Below, piece after piece: positions 37,506 through 51,000 of a stretch of 64,000 nt of DNA (the first letter of the stretch is position 1; every line of letters begins with the position of its first letter). The position numbers and the translations under genes were made by a program. The notes under the pieces are model-generated. The model saw only the letters and a program-made list of their open reading frames with translations. It was not told the origin of the DNA and ran no database searches. Origin of the DNA: Malania oleifera (Eukaryota > Streptophyta > Magnoliopsida > Santalales > Ximeniaceae); assembly GCF_029873635.1 (NCBI RefSeq), contig NC_080422.1, positions 19,620,095 through 19,684,094 on the forward strand, written 5' to 3'.

Positions 37506-37782
37506 ACATCTGTGTTGCTGAATTTAAATTTTAATGTGAACATACATAGTGTGGCAATTTTCAAAGATTATGTGATGATTAACATGTGATACCAAATGTT
37601 AACAAATGTGATATCAAATGAGTACAAATGAGACAAATTTGAAATTTGTAACTAATTGTGAATATTAAGTGACGTTGCACCCTCTAAATTATGTCATCTA
37701 ATATAATTCTAGGCAACCTCTTGACTATGCATCAGTCCTAATTCATGCCTAATTTGAATAAACCTATCCTCCGCAAGTGGTT

Positions 37783-38826
37783 TCATGAATATGTCTGCCC
37801 ATTGTTCATTTGTGCATACAAACTCTCAAGTTTCACATCTCCTTTTTGCACATGATCATGAAGAAAGTGATGTTGTATTTTTATATGCTTAGTTCGTGAA
37901 TGTAATATGAGATTCTTTGGGATATTTATTGCACTCGTATTGTCACATCTTATAGGAATTATTTCATAACTTAATCCAAATTCTGTCAATTGTTGCTTCA
38001 TGTATAGCGTTTGAGCACAACAGCTACCTGCCGCTATGTATTATGCCTCAGCTGTGGAAAGAGCAACTGAATTTTGCTTCTTGAAAAACCAAGAGATTAA
38101 CGAATATCCTAAAAAATGACATGTACCACTCGTGCTCTTCCTATCCACTTTGCTACCAATAAAATCAACATCTGAATAACTGATAATCTCAAAAGATGTA
38201 TACTTAGGATACCATAACCTAAGTTCTACGGTTCCTATCAGCTATCTAAGTATTTATTTAACAGCTAACAAATGTGACTCTTTTGTTGCAGCCTGAAATC
38301 TTACTCACAAACATACACTAAACATTATGTTTAGTCGTCTGGCAGTCAGATATAGTAAGCTACCGATCATTCCACGATAAAGCTTGACATCTACTAGTAT
38401 TCCTTATTTATCTTTGTCTAATTTCAATGATGCGCTTATAGGTATTCCTAGTATTTTTCCATCTCCCACATTAAACTTTTTGAGTAGGTCTCTAATATAC
38501 TTCGATTGATTTATAAATATTCCATGTTTCGCTTGTTTGACCTGTAAGTCCTAGGAAGAAATTTAGTTCACCCATTATGCTCATTTCAAATTCATTTTGC
38601 ATAGTACTAGAAAATTCATTACACAATTCTTTATTTGTAGCTCCAAATATGATATCATCTACATATACTTGAACTAAGAGAATGTCATCTTTCTTAGACT
38701 TTATGAATAGATTTATGTCTATCCTTCCTTTGATAAACCCATTTTCTAGTAGAAAATCGCTTAGCCTTTCATACCAAGCTCTAGGAGCTTGCTTTAAACT
38801 GTACAGGGCTTTTGTCAGTCTATACA
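37783..38826 (-). pseudogene. Element E reverse transcriptase C-terminal half and RNase H
   Basis: The minus-strand RT resumes at 38826 with YRLTKALYSLKQAPRAWYE and contains the intact catalytic VYVDDIIFGAT near 38660. It ends in EFEMSIMGELNFFLGL and then shifts frame. The RNase H part at 37783-38001 shows RCDNTSAINIPKNLILHSRT. The region between has several stops. Its upstream half lies beyond element D, from 48099. The spacing to the polypurine region and 3' LTR fits Sirevirus layout. It cannot encode a complete enzyme. Confidence 0.85.
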
Positions 38827-40656
38827 TGTAACGACCTCAAAAGTTAAACCATTTTTTTTATAAACACATATGAACTACTCTAATACCCCTACTATGAAAT
38901 CTCATGACTCAGAGGGTATTAGGGTATTCCTTTATATAATAAACATACCTATGCAGCAGAAAACATAATCATACAACCATATATACTATATAATACCAGA
39001 ATTCAGTATTTCCAAACCATAGTTATATAATACATCTCTCTCTAGTACCATCTACCCCAAAATACAACACTTTGTACAAACTTACCCTATAAATAGGGCA
39101 ACCAAGTAATCACATTATTTGTGAGCCTAGTCTGCTCGCCTAGTTGGCTCACCTGAAAAATGTTAAAGTAATGGGGTGAGTCGACGCTCAGTAAGTGGAA
39201 ATATGCTATTACTAGTGTGTGATGACTAAGTTGCAAACTATTTGAATAATATCTGAACTGTATAAAATGATAAATCTGTAAAACATATCTTACATTTTTC
39301 ACAGTTTAAAGTAATACTGTGTCATCTGAATTTTCTACTTTTCATACTGCTAATATCATACTATATTTATTAAATATTGTAATATTGTATACATATACAT
39401 AATTGTGCTTTTTTTTTTTTTTTTTTCCGGAACTCTGTATGTCATGATTTGACCCCTCATGATAGGGTTGTGCGGCCCGTAGGCGGGACTTAACGCTGGT
39501 TGGCCCTCCAGGTAAGTCACCATACTCTACACTACCTTAGTCCAGCCAAACTGCATCCACTCCTAAGTGCGGAACTTGATTACTACCTCGTCAAATCGAA
39601 CCCCTCAACCCAGGGAATTGGGGATCTGCATCCGCTTTGAGCACGGTTTGACGGTACCCAGACACTATCTGAGATATATGGTTGCACTCTATCTGTATTA
39701 ACAACGGTACCATGCTCTGTTATATGTATCTGTATCTGTAATATTTCACAGGAATCTGATACCATATATATAATACTATAATATTTCTATTATTTTCATC
39801 ATGTTTCCAAAATAACCATAACACTATAATTCTGTACTATAAATATTGTAATATCTGAATCATACAATTGTAGCATCTTGATGCTATATCTGCGTTTCTA
39901 ACTGTATAATCTTTCTGTATAATCTATTCGTATAATCTATCTGTATATTCTGAGTGTTAGGGTATTAGGAAACATGGCATTCTATAAATACTGTGTATAT
40001 TGATCTGAATAAAAATTGTAATATACTGATCTAAGTAAATATTGTAATATACTAATCTGAATAAATATCTGTAGTATACTGATCTGAATAAATATCTGTG
40101 TATATATACTGATCTGCATAAATATCTGTATATACTGATCTGAATAAATATCTGTATATACTGTATAACATGACATGCTGGGAAAAACTATATAAGTTCC
40201 TTATCAGATAAATATCTAATCAGGCCACACAAATATTAAAAACTCTTATTCTGTAAAAACTGTATAATAAACTGGTGTATATGTATCTATGAAATCTCTG
40301 TTAACATTTTTAAAACTCCTAACATAGCATATTTCCCTTACCTAGTTTTTGAAAAGCTCTTACTGTACTCTAGCCCTACACCCGCAGGGTTCTCCACTCA
40401 ACACCCTGAAAATCACATCTCCCAGAATAAAATATCATTATTTTTTCGTATACTATATTTCTTATTACTGTGGGAAAGACAAGTACTACATAAAATGTCT
40501 TACCCTGAAATTGGGATGGAATTCAAACCACTTCTACCAACGATCCATTCCGGCAGACTTGTAGAGAACTTTCTCAAGAGCGTTGTGGTGGCCTCAGATA
40601 GTTAATCCGATGAGAAATGGTGCCGGGATTGAAGAAAGAAGGGGAGAGGGTCGTTT

Positions 40657-40699
<43 letters not shown>

Positions 40700-40974
40700 G
40701 ATGTCTTTGCGCCATTTTCTACTGAAAAATCCAAGTTTTGGATTTTTATATCCTCAGATTTGTCGATGAGACACGTCATCTCGTCGACGAGTCCCTAAAG
40801 AAGTTCGTCAACGAACCTTTACCCCTCGTCGACGAATTTTAGACTGCTAAAAACTCCTCTCGGTATCTTCTCGTCGACGATACATGTCCTCATTGATGAG
40901 GCCCTCATAAGTTCTCGTCGACGAATCCCCTGTGTTCATCAATGAGACTCTGTTTAATTCTTTGGGTTATTACA
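38827..40974 (-). repeat. 3' LTR of element D
   Basis: It runs from TGTAACGACCTC to GGTTATTACA on the plus strand. Compared with the 5' LTR it has a poly-T expansion near 39411-39426 and a longer GA run at 40659-40700. The palindrome array (TCGTCGACGA modules) is at 40761-40947. Degenerate 'ctgatctgaataaatatctgta' units repeat at about 39990-40160. Confidence 0.9.
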
Positions 40975-40987
40975 TTCTTCCCTCCTT
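40975..40987 (-). other. Polypurine tract of element D
   Basis: AAGGAGGGAAGAA on the minus strand directly precedes the 3' LTR. Confidence 0.85.
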
Positions 40988-41253
40988 ATAAAATTTCGTC
41001 CTCGAAATTTGTTATCTGTGTTGAACACCATCCATTAAGGAAAATGGTCTACTTATTTTATTACTTACCCTCACTTTTGGCAGAGGAATACCATGGTTAC
41101 ATTCGAGGTCTTGGCAGATTACAAGTATAAAATAAAATTGCCCCCAAAACCAAAATACTACCTGTCTTATAATCTAAAGAAAATTCAACTACACATTCTT
41201 TACTCCACACTAAACAATATAAAATGATTATTCTTAAACTTTACAAACCACTA

Positions 41254-44200
41254 CTAGATCTCACTAAACATGTATAGGTATTTCTGTTTAATTTCATCTT
41301 CAAGTTCCCATGAAGCTTCTTCCATAGCATGGTTTTTCCACAAGACTTTTACTAGCTGAATTTTTTTAGTGCGCAATACTTGTGTCTTCCTGTCCAAAAT
41401 CTGTACTGGTGCTTCTTCATAAGCTAATGAATCTTTAAGTTCGATTTCTGCATAACTGATAATGTGGGATGGGTCGAGGATGTATTTTCTCAGCATAGAA
41501 ACATGGAATACGTCGTGTATCCTGGCCAAAGCTGGTGGCAGAGCTAGCCTATAGGCTACTGACCCCACTTTTTCTAGTATCTCAAAAGGGCCAATAAACC
41601 TAGGGCTTAGCTTGCTCTTCTTTCAAAATCTCATAACCACTCTCAAAGGGGCCACCTTCAAGAATAATCAATCCCCCACATCAAACTCTAATTCTCAGTA
41701 GCGTGTATCTACATAGCTTTTCTGCCGAATCTGTGCCGTATTAATTCTTTCTTTAATCAGTCGTACCTTATCATATGCCTATTGTATTATTTCTAGACCC
41801 AAAACTCACCTCTCGCCTACCTTATCCTAGAAAAGAGGAGAACGACACCTTCTACCATACAGTGCTTCATAAGGTGTCATGTCAATGCTAGCCTGATAGT
41901 TGTTATTTTAAGCAAACTCAACTAGTGGCATAAACTAGGTCCAGCTACCCCCAAAATCCAACACACACGCTCGAAGCATATCTTCCAATGTCTAAATTGT
42001 TCTTTCAGTCTGACCATCTGTCTGGGGATGGAAAGCAGTGCTGAACGCTAGCTGTGTATCCATAGCTTCCTAAAAACTTTTCCATAATCGTGAAGTAAAT
42101 TAAGGATCTCGGTCTGAAACTATGGATACTAGTACACCATGGACGTGAACTATTTCTTGAACATATATTTCTGCCAACCTATCCATGGAGTAATCGACTT
42201 TAATAGGGATGAAATGAGCAAACTTTGTCAGATGATCAACAACCACCCAAATTGCATTTAATCCCTATAGTACAGGTGGTAACCTAGTAATGAAGTCCAT
42301 AGAGACGTGATCCCACTTCGACTTTGGGATGAACAGTGGCTGCAACTGTCCTGCTGGTCTCTGGTGCTCAGCCTTAACCCGCTGACACATCAAACATTGT
42401 TGTACAAATTTGGCTATTTCCTTTTTCATTCCACTCCACTAGAAATACTCTCGGACATCCCTATACATTTTAGTACTGCCATGATGAACTGTATATAGTT
42501 ATCTGTGAGCTTCCTCTAAAATCGTTCTTTTAATATCACCATCCGTAGGCACACACAATCTAGTGTGAAATCTCAGAGCTCTATCATCGGAGATGTTGAA
42601 CTCCTCTCCCTGAACATCCCGCACTCTAGCCATTACCTCCACTAATTCTACGTCATTACCCTGAGCGGCCCTAATCTTTTTATATAGTGTCGGTTGCACA
42701 ACCAAGCTAGCGATAAATTCCTGTGGATCATCCTCTACTAATTCCACACCAAGTCTCTTCAGATCCATCAGGATTGGGTGCTGAATCTCCATAGCTGCCA
42801 GTATTGGTTTTACTAATTTCCTGCTCAGAGCATCTGCTGCCATATTCGCTTTCCCTAAGTGGTAACTAATAGTGCAGTCATAGTCTTTAATAAGCTCTAG
42901 CCACCTTCTTTGCCTCATATTCAACTCTTTCTAGGTAAAGAAATATTTTAGACTTTTATGATCCATGAAGATTTCACACTTTCCGCTATATAGATAATGC
43001 CTCTTGATCTTGAGAGCGTACACCACTGCAACTAACTCCAAATCATGCACAGGATAGTTTTTCTTGTATTCTTTAAGTTGTCTAAAAGCATACGCGATAA
43101 CCTTGCCGTGCTGCATCAATACGCACCTAAGTCCTTTCAGGGACGCATCACTGTGTATCATAAACCCGTCCTCCCCTAATGGAATAGCTAGTACCGCAGC
43201 TGAAACCAACCACCACTTTAACTCCTGAAAACTCTTCTCACAATCATTGGTCCAAGAAAACTTCACGTTTTTTCTCGTAAGTCATGTTAATGGATTGACA
43301 ACCTAGAGAAGCCATCCACGAAGCGTCGATAATAACCTACCAAACCCAGAAAACTACTGACCATTTCTTAGACTTTCCCAACTCACTACTATTTTTATCT
43401 TACTCGGATCAACAGATACACCCGCTTCAGAGATCACATGGTCGAAAAAAGAAACCTGCCTTAACCAGATGTCACATTTCTTGAATTTTGCATATAATTT
43501 CTTTTCTCTCAATATCTGCAACACCAGCCTCAAATGATGCTCATGCTCCTCAAAAATCCTTGAGTAGACCAGTATATCATCAATAAACACCACCACAAAC
43601 TGGTCCAAATACTGATGAAACATCTGGTTCATTAAATCCATAAATACCGCTGGAGCATTAGTCAACCCAAATGGCATAACCAGGAACTCGTAATGCCCAT
43701 ATCTCTCAAAATGCTGTTTTCAAAATATCTTCCACTCTAACTTTCACCTGATGATAACCCGATGGCAGGTCAATTTTAGAGTAAACCTGGGTCCCCTAGA
43801 GCTGATCAAACAAATCATCAATCCGAGGGAGAGGATATTTATTCTTAACTATCAATCTTTTTATCTCCCTATAATCATGGTCCCATGTTTCTTTTTCACG
43901 AACAGAACTGGTGCTCCCCAAGGCAACACACTGGACTTGATGAAATCTTTATGTAGCAACTTCTATAACTGTTCTTTTAATTCTTTCAGTTCAACCGGAG
44001 CAATATGATACTTTGCTTTAGATACTGGTGCAGACCTTGGAAATAGATCTATAGTAAATTCAATCTTTCGATCTGGTGGTAAGCGAGGAAATTCATCTGG
44101 AAAAACATATAGAAATTCACGCACTATTGATATATCATTTTGTTTTAGTTCTTCCTTCAACGATTCCTTTATGTATGGAACATAACCCTGACAACCACCC

Positions 44201-45749
44201 TGTAGTAGTCTTCTCACCTGAATTGTTGACACAAGCTGTGGTGAGGCACGCACGTCTGAACCCACAAATCTATATTCTTGCTCACCCGAGGGTTTGAAAA
44301 TCACTTCTTTTTTATGGCAATCTACACTGGCGTGATGAGTTGCTAGCCAATCCATGTCCAATATCACATCAAACCCCTGCATATCTAGGACCATGAGATT
44401 AGCAGGTAGTATTATCTCCTAAATACTTACTGGAAAATTTCAAAGCACCTTTTTGCATCTTACCACAGATCCCATGGCGTACTCACAGACAACTCTACAT
44501 CTAATAACTATGTCTCTACCCTAGTTATTCTAACATACCCCACTGATATAAAAAAATGGGTGGCACCTATATCAAACAAAATAATAATTTTATATGGTAA
44601 AGCAATAAGGGTACCTGTGACTACATCTCCGACTGTCTCGGCGGCACCCGGCATCAATGCAAAGACCCTCACCGGTGTAGTGTTCCTCTGCTGACCTTCG
44701 TGGGGTGCCTGGTATCCACCCTAAAACGGTCTAGGAGCTAGTGCATAACCTAACAACATTTGACAAGATCGAGCTATATGGTCGGGCCTCCCGCAGCAAT
44801 AACAGACATTCTCCCCTAGCCGACACTCCCCTAAATGTCTCCGTCCACATCTAGGATAAGTGGTGGGAGGCTATCGACCTTGGAATCCACCGTGCTCTAC
44901 CATCTGTCTCTGACCCCCGCTAGAGTTACCTGCTCTCCAAAGGCCTTGGCTAGACCCCACCTGAAAACTAGAAGGTATGGCCCTCTTCTTCTGATTCGGT
45001 GTCTCAGTCTCTCTCGACATACTCTCCTTGGCTATAATAGCGTAGTCTACTAACTCCAAGAAATCCTGTATCCTCAATGCCGCCACCTGCCTATAAATAT
45101 CTCGCCTCAGATTCCTCTCGAACATCCTAGCCTTCTTGATTTCATTTGGAATAATATAGGGGCAGAAACACGATAGCTCAAAAAATCTCGCTGCGTATTG
45201 CTGGACTGTTAATGATCCCTGGGATAGACTCATAAACTCCTTTACCCGAGCCTCTCTGACTGAGGCAGGATAGTACTTATCAAAGAACACGTCCCTGAAT
45301 CGGGCCCAGATCATCCACACTGAAATAGTCCTCTGCTCCTCTAATAATCTAGTGGTTGTCCGCCATCTCTCGGCCTCCCCTTCCAGTCTATACATAGCAT
45401 ATAAAACTCTCTGCTCATCGGTACAGTGAAGTACTGTTAGGATTTTCTCTACTTCCTACATCCAATTCTCCACTATAGCAGGGTCAATCGCTCTTGAAAT
45501 TGCTGACGAGTTTATCTTCATAAATTTCTCTATTGTACACCCCTGAGTCGGTGATGGACCTCCCTGCTCCTTGGAGCTTTGAGCAATCTCAGCTGTAACT
45601 TGCTGAGCCACACTACATAGCACAACATCTAAATCCCCGCCTCCTGCACTCGAAGGACCAACTTTGTCATCTCCACTAGCGTGAGCGCTACAACCCCCTG
45701 GGTCTATCTTGAAAATACATAAACACCGTCTCAGAATCCTATTTTCCAT
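41254..45749 (-). pseudogene. Element D gag-pol (broken)
   Basis: Gag lies at 45749-44871 (RFRDVFFDKYYPASVREARV near 45290), with an intact CCHC knuckle CYCCGRPDHIARSC near 44790. The protease motif near 44575 reads LFDIGATHFF, so the catalytic DTG is lost. The reverse transcriptase includes DVILDMDWLATHH upstream, and [10 protein letters not shown] near 43585 is intact. RNase H covers 43266-42499. The integrase region at about 42450-41640 has multiple stops. The C-terminal part at 41568-41254 has [13 protein letters not shown], then a chromodomain ([19 protein letters not shown]), a signature of chromoviruses used in other elements for chromatin targeting. Stops and frameshifts separate most domains. 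Confidence 0.88.
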
Positions 45750-46019
45750 ACAGATCTAATTTATTTCATTCAACTAAAACTTTAGATTCTCTATTAACAA
45801 TCTCTCATGTTTCTGGCCCCAAATCAAATCCTGCAACCTAAACATATGACTCGTCGATAATTTACCATGGCTTTCCTGGAATCATCACTCTAGGAAAAAC
45901 ACAGAAACCATCACGAAAATCTTGTATCTAGATCACAGAACAAAACCTCAAATCCTTTTTCCTATATTTTGATATTGTTTTCCACTGTACTTTAGAGTCT
46001 ACAGAACCTAGCAACCTAG

Positions 46020-46032
46020 GCCCTGATACAAA
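46020..46032 (-). other. Degenerate primer binding site of element D
   Basis: On the minus strand TTGTATCAGGGC lies beside the 5' LTR, two mismatches from the tRNA-iMet form TGGTATCAGAGC present in sister element C. Confidence 0.65.
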
Positions 46033-46035
46033 AAA

Positions 46036-47807
46036 TGTAACGACCTCAAAAGTTAAACCATTTTTTTTATAAACACATATGAACTACTCTGATACCCTTA
46101 CTATGAAATCTCAGGCCTCAAAGGACACTGGGGTATTCCTTTATATAATAAACATACCTATGCAGCAGAAAACATAATCATACAACCATATCTACCATAC
46201 AATACCAGAATTCAGTATTTCCAGACCATAGTTATATAATACATCTCTCTCCAATACCATGTACCCCAAAATACAACACTCTATACAAACTTACCCTATA
46301 AACAACACAACCAAGTAATCACGCTATCTGCGAGCCTGGTCTGCTTGCCTAGCTAGCTCACCTAAAAAATGTTAAAGTAATGGGGTGAGTCGATACTTAG
46401 TAAATGGAAATATGCTATTACTAGTGTATGGCAACTAAGTTGCATACTATTTGAATAACATCTGAACTGTATAAAATGATAAATCTGTAAAACATATCTT
46501 CCATTTTTCACATTTTAAAGTAATACTGTATCATCTAAATTTTCTACTTTTCATACTACTAATATCATACTATATTTATCAAATACTATAAAACTGTATA
46601 CATATACATAACTGTGCTTTTTCCCTGGAACTCTGTATGTTATGATTTAACCCCTCTAATAGGGTTGTGCGGCCCATAGGCAGGACTTAACGCTGGTTGG
46701 CCCTCCAGGTAAGTCACTATACTCTACACTACCTTAGCCCGGCCAAACTACATCCACTCCTAGGCATGGAACTAAAGTGCTATCTCGTCAAACTGGCCCC
46801 CTCAACCCAGCGAACTGGGGAGCTACATCCACTCCAAGTACTGTTTGACGGTACCCACACACTATCTGAGATATGTGGTTGCACTCTATCTATATTATCA
46901 ATGGTACCGTGCTCTGTTATCTGTATCTATATCTGTAATATTTCACAGGGATCTGATACCATATATATAATACTATAATATTTCTACTATTTTCATCATG
47001 TTTCCAAAATAACCATAACACTATAATTATGTACTGTAAATACTGTAATATATGAATAATATAACTGTAGCATCTTGATGCTATATCTGTGTTTCTGACT
47101 GTATAATCTATCTGCATAATCTGTCTGTATATTCTGAGTGTTATGGTATTAGGAAACATGGCATTCTGTAAATACTGTATATACTGATCTGAATAAAAAC
47201 TGTAATATACTGATCTAAGTAAATACTGTAATATACTGATTTGAATAAATATCTGTGTATATATACTGATCTGCATAAATATCTGTATATATTGATCTGA
47301 ATAAATATCTGTCTATAGTGTATAACATGACATGCTAGAAAAAACTATATAAGTTCCTTATCAAATAAATATCTACTCAGGCCACACAAACATTAAAAAC
47401 TCTTATTCTGTAAAAACTGTATAACAAACTGGTATATATGTATTTATGAAATCTCTGTTAACATTTTTAAAACTCCTAGTATAGCATATTTTCTTTACCT
47501 AGTTTCTGAAAAGCCTTTACTGTACTCTAACCCCGCAGGGTTCTCCGCTTAACACCCTAAAAATCACATCTCCCAAAACAAAATATCATTATTTCTTCAT
47601 ATACTATATTTCTTATAACCGTGGGAAAAACAAATACTGCATAAAATGCCTTACCCTGAAATTGGGATGGAATTCAAACCACTTCTACCAACGATCTGAT
47701 CTGGTAGACTTGTAGAGAACTTTCCCATAAGCATTGTGGTGGTCTCAGATCATCGATCCGACAAGAAACGAAGCCGAGATCGAAGAGAGAAGGGGAGAGG
47801 GCCATTT

Positions 47808-47848
<41 letters not shown>

Positions 47849-48098
47849 TTTGCGCCATTTTCTGCTAAAAAATTTGATTTTGGCTATTTATAACCCTGAA
47901 TTCATCGATGAGACACGTCATTTCATCGATGACTCCCTAAAGAAGTTCGTTGATGAACCTTCACCCCTCGTCAATGAATTTCAGACTGCCACAAACCCCC
48001 TCTCGGTATCTTCTCGTCGACGAGGCCCTCTTAAGTTCTCGTCAACGAATCCCCTGTGTTCTTCAACGAGACCCTGTTTAATTCTCTAGGTTATTACA
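46036..48098 (-). repeat. 5' LTR of element D
   Basis: It pairs with 38827-40974, with a GA run at 47809-47842 and a palindrome array at 47898-48070. The serine- and threonine-rich ORF at 47844-48089 is only a translation of that array. Confidence 0.9.
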
Positions 48099-51000
48099 AT
48101 ACACGTGATCTGGATTCTTATGGTTTACAAAACCTGGGGGTTGTTCTACATATACTTCTTCACTTATGTAGCCATTTAAAAATGCACTTTTGACATCCAT
48201 TTGATATAACTTGAAATCCTTAAAAGCTGCATAGGCTCAAAGCATTTGAATGACTTCCATTCTAGCTACAGGTGCAAAGGTTTCTTCAAAATCTATTCCT
48301 TCTTCTTGGTTATATCCCTGAGCTACTAGTCTAGCCTTATTTATAACAACTATCCCATTTTCATCTTTCTTGTTCTTATATATCCATTTGTACCAATGAT
48401 TGTCTTATCCTTAGGTCTAGGAACTAATGTTCATACTTTGTTTCTCTCAAAATGGTTTAATTCTTCTTGCATGGACAACACCCATGATTCATCCTCAATT
48501 ACTTCACTCATATTCCTTGGTACTTCTTGAGATAGAAAGGCAAAATGACTAATCATATTCCTAAGTGAGGATCCTGTGGCTACTCCACGTAATGGTTCGC
48601 CTATTATTTAATCAACGGGATGATTCTTTATGTACTTCCATTTTCTAGGTGGTTCATTAACCTCATTTTCAATTTGATTAGTTTCAGTAGATGGTTCCTT
48701 AATTTCATTTTTCTTTTCTGAATCATTCTCAATGGCTATTTTCTCAAATTCCTTATTTATCTCAATTTCATCTTCATCAGTTCTTTTGGAGAAGGGATTT
48801 AACTCATTGAACACTACATGAATAGATTCTATAATTGTTAATGTTCGTTTATTATATACTCTATAGGCTTTACTATCTAAGGCATACCCTAGGAAGATAC
48901 TTTCATCTGATTTCACATCAAATTTTCCTAAATGTTCATTGTCTCCAAGCACAAAACATTTATAGCCAAAGACATGAAAATATGATATGTTTGGTCTATG
49001 GTCATTCCATAATTCGTACGAAGTCTTGTTTAGAGGTGATCTAATTAAAACTCATTTAGAACATAGTAGGCGGTATTCACTGCCTCAACCTAGAAATACT
49101 TAAGGTAATTTATGTTCGTTAAACATAGTTCTTGCCATTTCTTGTATAGACCAATTCTTCCTTTCAACTACACCATTTTGTTGTGGTGTTCTAAGAGCCG
49201 AAAAGTTATAAGCTATTCCTAATGAATTGCAGTAGTCTTCCATGCCTTGATTTTTAAATTTTCTACCCATATCACTTCGAATTTTAGTGATAGTATATAC
49301 CTTTTCATTTTGGATTTTCTTGCATAGATTTATGAATTGTTCACACACTTCATCTTTGTGACCTAAGAATAGTATGCATGTATATCTTGAAAAATCATCA
49401 ACTACAACGAATGCGTATGATTTTCCTCCTAAACTCTGAATTGGGTTTGGACCAAATAAATCTAAGTGTGGCATTTGAAGTGGTCTAGTAGTGGAAATTT
49501 CTTTCTTCTTCTTAAAGCTCGTTCTTACTTGTTTTCCTAGTTGACAAGCTTGACAAATTTTATCTTTGATGAATTTAGTCTTAGGCAATCCCTTTACTAA
49601 GTCTCCCTTAACTAGTTTAGATATTAAGTCCATGTTAGGGTGTCATAGTCTCCTATGCCAAACCTAACTAATTTCATTCATGGCAAAGAAGCATGTCACA
49701 CTCTGTGAGGTTAAGTTATCAAAACTTGTGGTATATACGTTTTCATGATGCTCAGTAGTGAACAATATCTTATTATCAGTTTTGTGTTCAACAATGCATT
49801 TGTCATGTTCAAAAGACACTTTGTAATCTTTATCACACAGTTGACTTATACTCAATAAGTTGTGCTTTAAACCATCAACCAGTAAAACATCATCAATAAT
49901 TAGTGATGAATCATTACCAACTTTACCTACACCTGTGATCGTTCCCTTAGCATTATCCCCAAAAGTAACAAATCCTCCATCCTTGGGTGTGATGGATGTG
50001 AACTTTGCTTTATCCCCAATCATGTGATGTGAACATTCGCTATCCATGTACCATCTGTCTTTTGAGGAGGATGATCTTAAGCATATATCCAAGACACAAT
50101 CAGATAACTACTTTTGGTACCTAGATTTTCTTGGGTCCATGGGAGTTTGTATTAGATTCTCCTTTGACTTTCCAGACTTTCTTAATTTTAACATCTTTAC
50201 TTTTGAAAGGATAGTCAAATTTGATGTGACCCAACCTCTTACATTTAAAACATGTAATATTTCTATGATAGTCCTTAGTTGGAACATATGATTTTGACTC
50301 TCTTAGAAAATATCCCATGTAAAGGTGTCTTCGTTCTGTGTTATCCTTTCCATTATAACCAAGACCTTCCTTTTCTAGGGAATTTCTTTGAATTCCAAGG
50401 AGTTTTCAAAATTATTTTGTGCTTCAGTAAATTTACAAATAATCTCATATTTATCTTTCAAATTCTTTTCTAACTCCTCAATTTTCAAATCCTTGTCTTT
50501 CATGAGAGATACAGGAGATTCATTTTGGCGTTCAACTAAACTTGAAAGCTCTTTGACTTTGTTTTTCAAATAAAAAATTTTCTTAGTTTTCTTCTCTAAC
50601 ATTTTAATAGTGTACAAATATTCTTGTTTCAGTTCATCATATGAAAGCAGGTCATTCTCATTTTCAGAATCACTAGAATAATAAGAAGATGATAAGAATG
50701 ATGATTGTACCTCAAGATCATCATGTGCCATTAGACACAGGTTGGCAATCTCGTCATCACTGGATTCAGATTCTGAATAGCTTGTGTTGTGTGTATCCCA
50801 ACCAATTTTTAGCACCTTCTTCTTTTCTTGGAGGCTTTCACTAGTTTGGGACACTCAGGCTTGATGTGTCCAACCTCTTTGCAGTTGTAGCATGTTGGTG
50901 GATCTTCCTTCTTTTTCTTTATGCTTGACTTTCCTCTTTTTGATTTTGAGTTTCAGAATTTTCTGTTGAACTTCTTATTCTTCTTCAAGAACTTTTCAAA

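Larger units (their letters stand above)
38827..48098 (-). mobile_element. Gypsy chromovirus D (Del/Tekay-like), structurally complete
   Basis: This 9.27-kb insertion has LTRs at 38827-40974 and 46036-48098, and a 5-bp target duplication ATACA at 38822-38826 and 48099-48103. It is nested in the RT of element E. The minus-strand domains are gag, CCHC knuckle, protease, RT, RNase H, integrase and chromodomain, the order of Ty3/Gypsy chromoviruses. Long LTRs and the C-terminal chromodomain fit Del/Tekay. It is the last insertion of the three-level nest. Stops, frameshifts and a protease active-site change make it non-functional. Confidence 0.92.

Noticed and set aside
47844..48089. Serine/threonine-rich 81-codon ORF
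   Set aside because: It is the translation of the palindrome array in the 5' LTR of element D. No protein family matches, and the 3' LTR equivalent is not kept open in the same way.
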